The notes below the pieces were generated by a model. The model searched no databases, was not told the origin of the DNA, and saw nothing but the letters and a program-made list of their open reading frames with translations. From contig NZ_FONG01000005.1 of assembly GCF_900112845.1 (NCBI RefSeq), positions 246,128 to 310,127 on the forward strand: a DNA stretch of 64,000 nt. The letters run 5' to 3'. The DNA comes from Actinacidiphila alni (lineage in GTDB: Bacteria > Actinomycetota > Actinomycetes > Streptomycetales > Streptomycetaceae). Below, piece by piece: positions 36,589 through 44,335 of the stretch. Positions within the stretch are counted from its first letter, which is position 1. Every line of letters starts with the position of its first letter. The translations under genes were made by a program, and so were the position numbers.

Positions 36589-38118
36589 TTACCGCGGGTC
36601 CAGGCCGTGCGAGAGCAGCCACGGTAGCGGGTCGATGGGGGAGCCGCCGTGCGGGCGGACCTCCAGGTGCAGGTGCGGGCCCGTGGTGTTGCCGGTGTTG
36701 CCGGAGTAGGCGATGACGGTGCCGGCCTTGACCGAACCGCTGCGGATCTTGGTGCTGCTGAGGTGGCAGTACCAGGTCTCCGTGCCGTCGGGGGCGGTCA
36801 CTATCGCCATGTTCCCGTAGGAGCTGTTCCACTGGGTGCGGACGGTGCCGTCCGTGACCGCCATCACCGGGGTGCCGACCTGCACGGGGAAGTCGATCCC
36901 GGTGTGCAGCGCCATCCAGTTGACGCCCGCCTGGCCGAAGTAGGCGCTCAGCCCCTTCTGTTTCACCGGCAGCAGGAATTTCGGGCGCAGCGCCTCCTTG
37001 CGCGCCGCGGCCTCCTCCTTGGCCTTCTTCGCCGCCGCCTCGCGGTCCTTGAGGTCGATGCGCTCCTGCGTACGGCTGGCGCGGGTCGCGAAGTCGTCGG
37101 CGTCCGCGCTCACCCCGGCGAGCTGCCGGTCGAGCTGCGTCGTCGGCGCGTTCGTCGTCTTCGTCCCGGCGCCGTCCGCCTGCGTCTTGGAGGAGTCGGC
37201 CATGCCGACCCCGGCCACCGCCGCCGCGCCCACGGCCGCCACACCCATCACCGCGACCGACGGCACCGCCACGGTCAGCAGCGCCGAGCGCCGCGCGGGC
37301 TTGCGCCGCCTGCTGCGCGCCACCGGCTCGCCGTCCGCCGGATACGGCTCCGCGTAGCTGTGCTCGACGGCGGGTTCGTCGTCATGGATGCCGTGGGCCT
37401 CAGCGACGGCGTAGGCGTCGAAGGTGTCCGGAACATCCTCGGCGTACGGCTCGTACGTGTCGGGGACGTCCTCGGTCTCGGGGGTCGGCGCGACGGCCTC
37501 GAACTCCCGCGTCGCGTGCGCCGCTTCGGCCGCCGGGGCCGCTGTGGCCTCGTCGCGGACCTGCTCGTATATCCCGGTGTCACCACCGGCGTCATAGCCG
37601 TACCCGTAGCCGTACTGCGGATACGCGCCCGAGTCCCACTCCTGCTGCGGCGCGGGCTGCTGCTGGAAGGCGGTGCTGTCGTACGTACCCGTGTCGTAGT
37701 ACGCCCCCGCGCCCTGCGCCGCGTACGGGTCGTAGGCCGCGTAGGTGCTGGTGTCGTACGTGCCCGTGCCGTACGTCCCGGTGTCGTACCCGCCGGTGGC
37801 GCTGTACGTGCCGGTGTCGTACGTGCCGCCCGGGACCGTCTGGTAGTTGCCGGTGGCGTACGGGTCGTACGCGTACGGGTCGGCGGGCTGCTGCTGCGCC
37901 GGGATGTGCGGCTGCTGGTCGTAGCCCTGGCCGTACGGCGGGGTCTGCGCGGGCTGCTGGACGTACGAGTAGCTGCCGGTCGCGTCGGGGCCCGGGCCGA
38001 AGAGCGGGTCGGCGTCGGCGAAGGCGGTGCCGACGGTCTGGTACGTGCCCGTGGAATAAGGGTCGTACCCGTAGGCGTCGTAGTCGGGGGCGTACCCCGA
38101 CGCAGGACGTTCGTTCAC
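36589..38118 (-). CDS. M23 peptidase domain protein with tyrosine-rich cytoplasmic tail
   Basis: Product of 509 residues. The first ~260 residues are Tyr/Gly/Thr/Pro-rich with repeats such as YDPYSTGTYQTV and YDPYATGNYQTV and many YDTGTY units, then acidic VPDTYEPYAEDVPDTFDAY repeats. A basic stretch (RRRKPARR) and one membrane helix (about 280-305) follow, then a Lys/Glu-rich coiled region and a C-terminal LytM/M23 domain with HTGIDFP, the YCHLSS segment and HLHLEV zinc ligands. The N-in topology puts the tyrosine-rich tail in the cytoplasm and the peptidase outside. Probable wall endopeptidase. Start: GTG at 38118 with an AGAGAAG site. Confidence 0.88.
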   Translation of the reverse strand: MNERPASGYAPDYDAYGYDPYSTGTYQTVGTAFADADPLFGPGPDATGSYSYVQQPAQTPPYGQGYDQQPHIPAQQQPADPYAYDPYATGNYQTVPGGTYDTGTYSATGGYDTGTYGTGTYDTSTYAAYDPYAAQGAGAYYDTGTYDSTAFQQQPAPQQEWDSGAYPQYGYGYGYDAGGDTGIYEQVRDEATAAPAAEAAHATREFEAVAPTPETEDVPDTYEPYAEDVPDTFDAYAVAEAHGIHDDEPAVEHSYAEPYPADGEPVARSRRRKPARRSALLTVAVPSVAVMGVAAVGAAAVAGVGMADSSKTQADGAGTKTTNAPTTQLDRQLAGVSADADDFATRASRTQERIDLKDREAAAKKAKEEAAARKEALRPKFLLPVKQKGLSAYFGQAGVNWMALHTGIDFPVQVGTPVMAVTDGTVRTQWNSSYGNMAIVTAPDGTETWYCHLSSTKIRSGSVKAGTVIAYSGNTGNTTGPHLHLEVRPHGGSPIDPLPWLLSHGLDPR

Positions 38119-38257
38119 CGCCAGCTTCTCTTTCGCCTAGGCAGCAGGAGAATTAGCGGCGACTGTAGCTCCCCGTACCCGGCGCCGACAATCTCCGACG
38201 GTGACCTGGCGCCCGCCTTGCCCGGTGTTCGGTTGATATTCGACCGTTACGTGTCCG

Positions 38258-39115
38258 TTATGCGGCGTCGATCGCGGCCCTCCGCAGACCCTTTCCGGCC
38301 AGCGCCTCCCGTATCTCAGCAGCCACTCCGCTGTGCACGGGCAGGGCGAGATGGCCGATGCCGCGCACCCTGACGTTCTCGGCCGACAGATCCGGGTGTT
38401 CGAGGCGCGCCGCCGCCACCGGGACCATCAGCGGGTCGAGGTCGCTCCAGAACGACACGAAACGGGTCCGGCAGCCGGCCGCCGGCCCGGACAGCTCCGT
38501 CAGCAGCGCCGAGTCCGGCCGCATCTGCCGCACGATCGGCAGCGGGGAGAGCAGTGGCGCCACCCGTGTGCCGGTGTGCGGTGTACCCAGCGTGACCAGC
38601 GTCCGCACCCGGGCGTCGCCGCCCAGGCACTGCACGTAGTAGCGGCCGATCAGCCCGCCCAGGCTGTGCCCGACCAGATCGACGCGGCTGTGCCCGGACT
38701 CCGCGCAGATCCGCTCCACATGCCGCCCGAGGCGCTCGGCCGCGCCGCGTATGTCACAGGTCAACGGGGAGTAGTTGAGCGCGTCGACCCGGGTCCAGCC
38801 GTGGTGCAGCAGCGAGCGGCGCAGCAGTGTGAAGACCGACCGGTTGTCGACGAAGCCGTGCAGCATCACCACGGGCGGGTGCGCCCGGCCCTCAGCCGGC
38901 AGCCGCAGCGTGCCGCCGGGCGCGGGGCCGATCGCGGGTGTACGGGGCGGCGCGGGCGCGGCCGTCCTGGCCGGCAGGATGCCGGTGGGATACAGGAGCA
39001 GATGGCCCGCGAGGATCGCCAGGTCGAGCGCGGTGGCCCTGACCAGCGCGGCGCCGTGCAGAAGCCCGGCGAGCGGATGGGACGGTCCCGGTGCGTCGGC
39101 TGCTTCCACGGTCAT
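38258..39115 (-). CDS. Alpha/beta hydrolase, triacylglycerol-lipase-like
   Basis: Product of 285 residues. A hydrophobic N-terminal segment ([20 protein letters not shown], about 29-48) may be a membrane anchor or signal. The hydrolase core has [16 protein letters not shown] (oxyanion region), nucleophile serine in [17 protein letters not shown], and a likely catalytic His in [15 protein letters not shown]. The sequence resembles actinobacterial EstA/lipase-type esterases; the substrate is unknown. It is divergent from icmB and upstream of the M23 gene, which has its own 139-bp leader. Confidence 0.85.
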   Translation of the reverse strand: MTVEAADAPGPSHPLAGLLHGAALVRATALDLAILAGHLLLYPTGILPARTAAPAPPRTPAIGPAPGGTLRLPAEGRAHPPVVMLHGFVDNRSVFTLLRRSLLHHGWTRVDALNYSPLTCDIRGAAERLGRHVERICAESGHSRVDLVGHSLGGLIGRYYVQCLGGDARVRTLVTLGTPHTGTRVAPLLSPLPIVRQMRPDSALLTELSGPAAGCRTRFVSFWSDLDPLMVPVAAARLEHPDLSAENVRVRGIGHLALPVHSGVAAEIREALAGKGLRRAAIDAA

Positions 39116-39413
39116 GGCCCACCTCCCGTCACGGCACGCTCTCCGGGGCCCTGAGGCCCCGCGTGCCCTGCCGGCGGGCCGGAGCGGAGGCCGTGGTCCG
39201 CGCTCTGCGGCTGTGAGCGCGGATCCACGGCGTCCTGGCAGCGGCTCTGCGGCAGCGGGTCGGTCCCCGCGACCGGCCCGTGGTGAATGTGTTCCTGTGT
39301 GTGATTTCCCCCTCGCTGGGTCGCGCGAAACTGACGGGCGGCCGATCAGGGCGATAACGTTCGTTCACACGGTGGGCCTCCCCGGCCCGCGAGCCGTACG
39401 CATGGAGGCAGTG

Positions 39414-39821
39414 ATGGGTGTGTCCGGTCCGATCCGCGTGGTGGTGGCCAAGCCGGGTCTCGACGGTCACGATCGCGGGGCCAAGGTCATCGCCCGCGCT
39501 CTGCGCGACGCCGGTATGGAGGTCATCTACACCGGTCTGCACCAGACGCCCGAGCAGGTCGTCGACACCGCCATCCAGGAGGACGCCGACGCCATCGGCC
39601 TGTCCATCCTCTCCGGCGCCCACATGACCCTGTTCGCCAAGGTCCTCGACCTCCTCCGCGAGCGCGACGCCCTCGACATCAAGGTCTTCGGCGGCGGCAT
39701 CATCCCCGAGGCCGACATCGCCCCCCTCAAAGCCCTCGGCGTAGCCGAGATCTTCACCCCGGGCACCCCGACGACGACGGCCGTCGAATGGGTCCGAGCC
39801 AACGCCCTTCGGGCCGAATAG
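39414..39821 (+). CDS. icmB: B12-binding small subunit of an acyl-CoA mutase (isobutyryl-CoA mutase IcmB-like)
   Basis: Product of 135 residues that is a single cobalamin-binding domain. It begins [20 protein letters not shown] with the base-off signature DxHxxG (Asp17, His19, Gly22), then [12 protein letters not shown] and the C-terminal [11 protein letters not shown] and EIFTPGTPT elements. It needs a separate catalytic subunit, which is not in this window. In S. coelicolor the protein at the matching locus is the small subunit of isobutyryl-CoA mutase, which interconverts isobutyryl- and n-butyryl-CoA. Start: ATG at 39414 with GGAGG just upstream; an earlier in-frame ATG is 4 codons away. 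Confidence 0.87.
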   Translation: MGVSGPIRVVVAKPGLDGHDRGAKVIARALRDAGMEVIYTGLHQTPEQVVDTAIQEDADAIGLSILSGAHMTLFAKVLDLLRERDALDIKVFGGGIIPEADIAPLKALGVAEIFTPGTPTTTAVEWVRANALRAE

Positions 39822-39841
39822 CCCCACCCCCGCGCCCCGGC

Positions 39842-39920
39842 AGGGGCGCGAGGAACTGCGCGCTCGGCCACGGCGCACCGGCGGACCGGGGCCGTCCTCA
39901 GCGGGGCAGTCACCTTGGCA
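39842..39920 (+). repeat. Decayed copy E of the dispersed palindromic repeat
   Basis: The left arm is present with one change (AGGGGCGCGAGGAACTGCGCG minus its last base, 39842-39862). Part of the core is recognisable (CAGCGGGGCAG near 39899), but the right arm is missing. It lies just after the icmB stop. Confidence 0.6.
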
Positions 39921-39975
39921 GGGGTGCCGGAGTGGAGAGGGCGCCCTTTTCAGGGGCGCGGCCCCGGCGGGGCAC

Positions 39976-41547
39976 TCACGTGCCGGAGCCCCGCAATTCG
40001 GCAAGCATCACCGCGCGCAAGCGCAACGTACCGGTCAGACGTTGAAAAGCTTCGGACCAGTAGGCACCGGCGCCCGGCGAGCCGTCAGGCGACTCCTCGG
40101 CGGCCGCGCTGAGGACGGCGACCTGCTCGGACGCCCCGGGGTCGAGACACCGCTCGGCCAGCCCCATGACACCGCTGAAGCTCCACGGATAGCTGCCCGC
40201 GTCCCGCGCGATGTCGAGCGCGTCCACGACGGCCCGCCCCAGCGCCTCGGTCCACGGCACCGCACACACCCCGAGCATCTGGAAAGCCTCGGACAACCCG
40301 TGCGTCGCGATGAAATCCGCGACCCAGGCCGCGCGTTCGGCCTCCGGCAGGATCGACAGCAGCTTCGCCGGATCACCGACCGCCGCCACCGGCGAAGCCT
40401 GCGCCGGGGGCGGGCCGAGCAGGGCCCGCGCCCACTCCGTGTCGTGCTGCCGCACGGCCGCCCGGCACCAGGCCGCATGCAGATCGGGCTTCCAGTCGTC
40501 CAGCACCGGCAGCGCGATGATCTCGGCCGGGCTCCGGCCGCCGAAGCGGGCGGGCCACGCCGACAGCGGCGCCGCGTCCACCAACTGGCCGAGCCACCAA
40601 GCCCGTTCGCCCCGCCCGTTCGGCGGCTTGGGCGCCACCCCGTCCCGCTCCATCGCCGCGTCGCACTCGTACGGCGCCTCCACCGTGATGCCTTCCGGCC
40701 CCAGCGACACACAGCTTCTGGCGCGGTCCGCCATCCGCCCGGCCAGTGCCGAGTCCGGCAGCGCGGACAGGAGTTCGGCCGCCGTGGAGCGGACATTGCG
40801 GCTGCGGTCGGTCAACGCCCGTTCCAGGAACGGCTCGTCGGCCGCCGACAGGCCCACCCGCAGCGAGTCGAGGAACATCAGCCGGTCCTCGGCCCGCTCA
40901 CCGCTCCACGTGGACTCCAGCAGCGCCAGCGCCCCGGCCGGGTCGGCCGGGCGCAGCCGGGTCAGCAGCGCGACGCGCTCCGCGAACAGGCCCTCCTCCC
41001 ACAGCTTCCGCACCGCCTCGGGGTCCTCCGGGGCCGCCGTCAGGCCGCGGTGGCCCGAGCGCAGCACGAACTTCCAGTCCGGATTGAGCCCCGCAAGCCA
41101 CAGTCCGCGCGGGCCCGCGAGGGCCACGGCGTCCGCCCGCAGATCCGTCCGTGCCCTGGCCGCGTCCAGCAGCGCGGGCAGCAGCTCGTCCGGCGCGCCG
41201 TAGCCGAGCCGGACGGCCTCGGCGAGCCACTGCGGCAGCAGCTCCGCCAGATTCGGCGCCGACCCCCGCCGGTTGCCCGAACCCCCGCCCGTACGGTCCG
41301 CCAGCAGCCTCCCCAGCCGCCGCCGGGCCGCTTCCGGCAACGCCGGCCGGGTGTCAGGCGCCGCCAGCGGCGGCCGCTCCCGCGCCACCCCCGGCCGTAC
41401 CCCGGCCCGCCGCCGCACCACCCCCGCCGCCGCGGCGTCCAACAGCCCGGCCGCGGCCTCGTCCGCGTCCCCCGCCACAATCGCCGGCCGCCGCCGCTCC
41501 GTACCGAGCAGCGCACTTCCGACCAGGTCGTCCCACCTGATGCTCAT
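39976..41547 (-). CDS. DUF5691 family protein
   Basis: Product of 523 residues, mostly predicted helical and rich in Leu/Ala/Trp, like HEAT-type repeat proteins (for example LERALTDRSRNVRSTAAELL). It begins MSIRWDDLVGSALLGTERR, the conserved opening of the family, and includes AWWLGQLVDAAPLSAWPARF. No catalytic motif is seen. The family is known mainly by its steady association with SWIM, MoxR, DUF5682 and VWA genes, all of which are next to it here. Inference: a scaffold or adaptor in that system. Start: ATG after GGGGAAAGAG. Confidence 0.82.
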   Translation of the reverse strand: MSIRWDDLVGSALLGTERRRPAIVAGDADEAAAGLLDAAAAGVVRRRAGVRPGVARERPPLAAPDTRPALPEAARRRLGRLLADRTGGGSGNRRGSAPNLAELLPQWLAEAVRLGYGAPDELLPALLDAARARTDLRADAVALAGPRGLWLAGLNPDWKFVLRSGHRGLTAAPEDPEAVRKLWEEGLFAERVALLTRLRPADPAGALALLESTWSGERAEDRLMFLDSLRVGLSAADEPFLERALTDRSRNVRSTAAELLSALPDSALAGRMADRARSCVSLGPEGITVEAPYECDAAMERDGVAPKPPNGRGERAWWLGQLVDAAPLSAWPARFGGRSPAEIIALPVLDDWKPDLHAAWCRAAVRQHDTEWARALLGPPPAQASPVAAVGDPAKLLSILPEAERAAWVADFIATHGLSEAFQMLGVCAVPWTEALGRAVVDALDIARDAGSYPWSFSGVMGLAERCLDPGASEQVAVLSAAAEESPDGSPGAGAYWSEAFQRLTGTLRLRAVMLAELRGSGT

Positions 41548-41733
41548 CTCTTTCCCCCTTCACCGCACCATCCCGAAACCCATTCCCATAGCCCGCCGCG
41601 CGACTGCCCCCTCCGCACCCGCGAGACGCCCTCCTCGCCCGACCGGCCACCACTTTCCCCTCCCGCGAGGCCCCGACGGCCTTGCCGTTGCAGCCGCCGG
41701 CGCCCGCGCCGCGCGCGCATGTCCCGCCCCGAC

Positions 41734-43071
41734 TCAGAGGGGCACCGTCTCGCCCGCGTCCGGCCAGGCGGCCAGGGCGTGCAGGCCCGTGGGGCCCAAC
41801 TCGCCGAAGACGGTGACCGGGTGGCCGCCGGAGACGGCGGCCAGGCGCCACAGGCCGGTGGTGGCCGGGGTGAGGGGGACGGCGTCGGTGCCGTCCGGGT
41901 GGGCGAGCTGCCAGCGGGTCGGGCCCGGTATGGGGACCACACCGGACAGGACGACGGGCCAGGCGTCGAGCCAGGGATCGTCCGCGAGGGCGGTGCCGTA
42001 GGAGGCGAGGGCCGCGTCGACGGTGCCGCCGGCCGGCGCGCCGCCGGAGCCGACGGTGCCGTGCTGCGGGCCGAGCGCGGCCCGCAGCGGAAGCGCCGCC
42101 GGGTGGTAGGCCAGCTCGGCGTCGAGCACCGCGCCCACCGGCAGGGCCAGTTCGGGCGCCCGCCCGGCCGCACCGAAGGACAGCAGCAGCGCGAAGCGGG
42201 CCGCGCCCGCGTCGTACAGCCAGATCCTGCGGGTGGTCAGCCGTTCGTCGGCGCTGTCGTACTGCGCGAGCACCTGCCAGGGCGCCCGTATCGTCGGCCC
42301 GGCCAGCAACTCCGCGGTGTCGACGGTGAATCCGACCCGCGCCCGTACCGTGTCGGCCAGCGGTCCCGGCAGCCCCTGCCGGCCCAGGAACCCGCGGGCC
42401 AGCAGATGCAGCAGCGCCGTCTCCTCCAGCATCCGCGACGGCCAGTCCCCGCCCGCGGCCACCACCGTCCCCAACTCCCGTACCCGCGTGGCCAGTCCCG
42501 GCGCCTGCGCGTCGACCATGCGGGCCGCGATCTCGTCCCACTGCTGATACCCCGCGCGGTCCGCGCCCGCGAGGCCGCCGCGCAGCAGATCGGTCAGCCG
42601 CTGCTCCAGCTCGGCCGCGCCCCCCTCCACCCGGACCGCCCGCCGCTCGGCCCGCCGCCGCGCCGCCGTCGGATCGGCAGGACCCGACTCGGCCTTGACC
42701 GCGGCGGACTCGGCCGCCGTCTCCGCCTTCTTCCGCCGGGCCTCGACCCACTGCCCCGCCCACTCCGGCAGCTCACCCGCGCCGACCGGCCCCGCCGCGC
42801 CCTCGGCCCAGAGCAGCAGCAGCCCCAGCGCGTGCTTGCACGGGAATTTGCGGCTCGGGCAACTGCAGCGGTACGCGGGCCCGTTCACGTCCACGACCGT
42901 CTGGTACGGCTTGCTGCCGCTGCCCGAGCACAGCCCCCACACCGCTGTCCCCGCCGTCCCCGTACCGGACCACGGCGCGGGTGTGGCGAGCCGCGCGCCC
43001 GCCTTGCGTGATGCGGCGTCAGGCGCGAGCGCCAGGACCTGATCCGCTGTCCACCGTGCTTCCGTCTCCAT
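41734..43071 (-). CDS. SWIM zinc-finger protein
   Basis: Product of 445 residues. The SWIM motif CxCxnCxH is clear near the N-terminus: YRCSCPSRKFPCKHALGLLL with Cys69, Cys71, Cys78 and His80. A Lys/Glu/Ala-rich helix follows (VEARRKKAETAAESAAVKAE), then a long domain without recognised motifs. SWIM domains bind nucleic acid or protein. It is divergent from the MoxR gene (139 bp between starts) and transcribed with DUF5691. The start is the ATG of METEARW; 10 more codons are open upstream. Confidence 0.87.
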   Translation of the reverse strand: METEARWTADQVLALAPDAASRKAGARLATPAPWSGTGTAGTAVWGLCSGSGSKPYQTVVDVNGPAYRCSCPSRKFPCKHALGLLLLWAEGAAGPVGAGELPEWAGQWVEARRKKAETAAESAAVKAESGPADPTAARRRAERRAVRVEGGAAELEQRLTDLLRGGLAGADRAGYQQWDEIAARMVDAQAPGLATRVRELGTVVAAGGDWPSRMLEETALLHLLARGFLGRQGLPGPLADTVRARVGFTVDTAELLAGPTIRAPWQVLAQYDSADERLTTRRIWLYDAGAARFALLLSFGAAGRAPELALPVGAVLDAELAYHPAALPLRAALGPQHGTVGSGGAPAGGTVDAALASYGTALADDPWLDAWPVVLSGVVPIPGPTRWQLAHPDGTDAVPLTPATTGLWRLAAVSGGHPVTVFGELGPTGLHALAAWPDAGETVPL

Positions 43072-43210
43072 GCCCACGACGGTAGGACCCCCCACTGACA
43101 ATCGCGCTGACCTGCGGAGATGGCGCGCTGTGACCGATTGTCAGTGGTCGGGTGCATCGTGGTGAGCAGCTCGGACCACGCGGGTCCGACGGATGGAGTG
43201 GGGGAGAGCC

Positions 43211-44335
43211 ATGACCGGTACGACGGGTGTCGCGACGGACAGCGGCACCGGCGCCGAGCAGGCCCTGCGGCCGCACGCGGAGGACGCGTTCGCGGCCGAG
43301 TTGAAGGCGCTCGACGCGGCGGACGACCGGCCGCGCCCGGCCCGGTGGAATCTCTCGCCGTGGGCCGTCGCCACCTACCTGCTCGGCGGCACACTGCCCG
43401 ACGGCACGGTGATCACACCGAAGTACGTGGGCCCGCGGCGGATCGTCGAGGTGGCGGTGACGACGCTCGCCACCGACCGGGCGCTGCTGCTGCTCGGCGT
43501 GCCCGGCACCGCGAAGACATGGGTGTCGGAGCACCTCGCCGCCGCGATCAGCGGCGATTCGACGCTGCTGGTCCAGGGCACCGCGGGCACGCCCGAGGAG
43601 GCGATCCGCTACGGGTGGAACTACGCGCAGCTCCTCACCAACGGGCCCAGCCGCGACGCGCTGGTGCCCAGCCCGGTCATGCGGGCGATGGCCGAGGGGC
43701 GGATCGCGCGGGTCGAGGAGCTGACCCGTATCCCGGCCGACGTCCAGGATTCGCTGATCACGATCCTGTCCGAGAAGACGCTGCCGATACCGGAGTTGGG
43801 CGCCGAGACGCAGGCGGTGCGCGGCTTCAACATGATCGCGACCGCCAACGACCGCGACCGGGGGGTCAACGACCTGTCCAGCGCGCTGCGCCGCCGGTTC
43901 AATACGGTCGTGCTGCCGCTGCCCGCCTCCGCGGAGGACGAGGTCGACATCGTCACGCGCCGGGTCGACCAGCTCGGCAGCGGCCTCGACCTGCCCGCCG
44001 TCCCGGACGGCGCCACCGAGATCCGCCGGGTCGTCACCGTCTTCCGCGAACTGCGCGGCGGCGTCACCGAGGACGGCCGCACCAAGCTCAAGTCCCCCTC
44101 GGGCACCCTCTCCACGGCCGAGGCGATCTCCGTGGTCACCAACGGCCTCGCCCTCGCCGCCCACTTCGGCGACGGCGTTCTGCGCGCCGGTGACGTCGCC
44201 GCCGGCATCCTCGGCGCCGTCGTCCGCGACCCTGCCGCCGACCGCCTCATCTGGCACGAATACCTGGAGACGGTCATCCGCGAACGCGACGGCTGGAAGG
44301 ACTTCTACCGCGCCTGCCGTGAGGTCTCGGCATGA
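43211..44335 (+). CDS. MoxR-type AAA+ ATPase
   Basis: Product of 374 residues. An N-terminal helical extension (1-85) precedes the AAA+ core: Walker A LLGVPGTAKTWVSEHL (GVPGTAKT at 96-103), Walker B/MoxR segment RIARVEELTRIPADVQDSLI, sensor region FNMIATANDRDRGVNDLSSA and arginine finger ALRRRFNTVVLPLP. MoxR ATPases act with VWA proteins as chaperones for assembly or activation of partners. The ATGA overlap with the DUF5682 gene shows tight coupling. This belongs to the YehL-like branch rather than classic MoxR by gene context. Start: ATG after GGGGAGAG. Confidence 0.9.
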   Translation: MTGTTGVATDSGTGAEQALRPHAEDAFAAELKALDAADDRPRPARWNLSPWAVATYLLGGTLPDGTVITPKYVGPRRIVEVAVTTLATDRALLLLGVPGTAKTWVSEHLAAAISGDSTLLVQGTAGTPEEAIRYGWNYAQLLTNGPSRDALVPSPVMRAMAEGRIARVEELTRIPADVQDSLITILSEKTLPIPELGAETQAVRGFNMIATANDRDRGVNDLSSALRRRFNTVVLPLPASAEDEVDIVTRRVDQLGSGLDLPAVPDGATEIRRVVTVFRELRGGVTEDGRTKLKSPSGTLSTAEAISVVTNGLALAAHFGDGVLRAGDVAAGILGAVVRDPAADRLIWHEYLETVIRERDGWKDFYRACREVSA

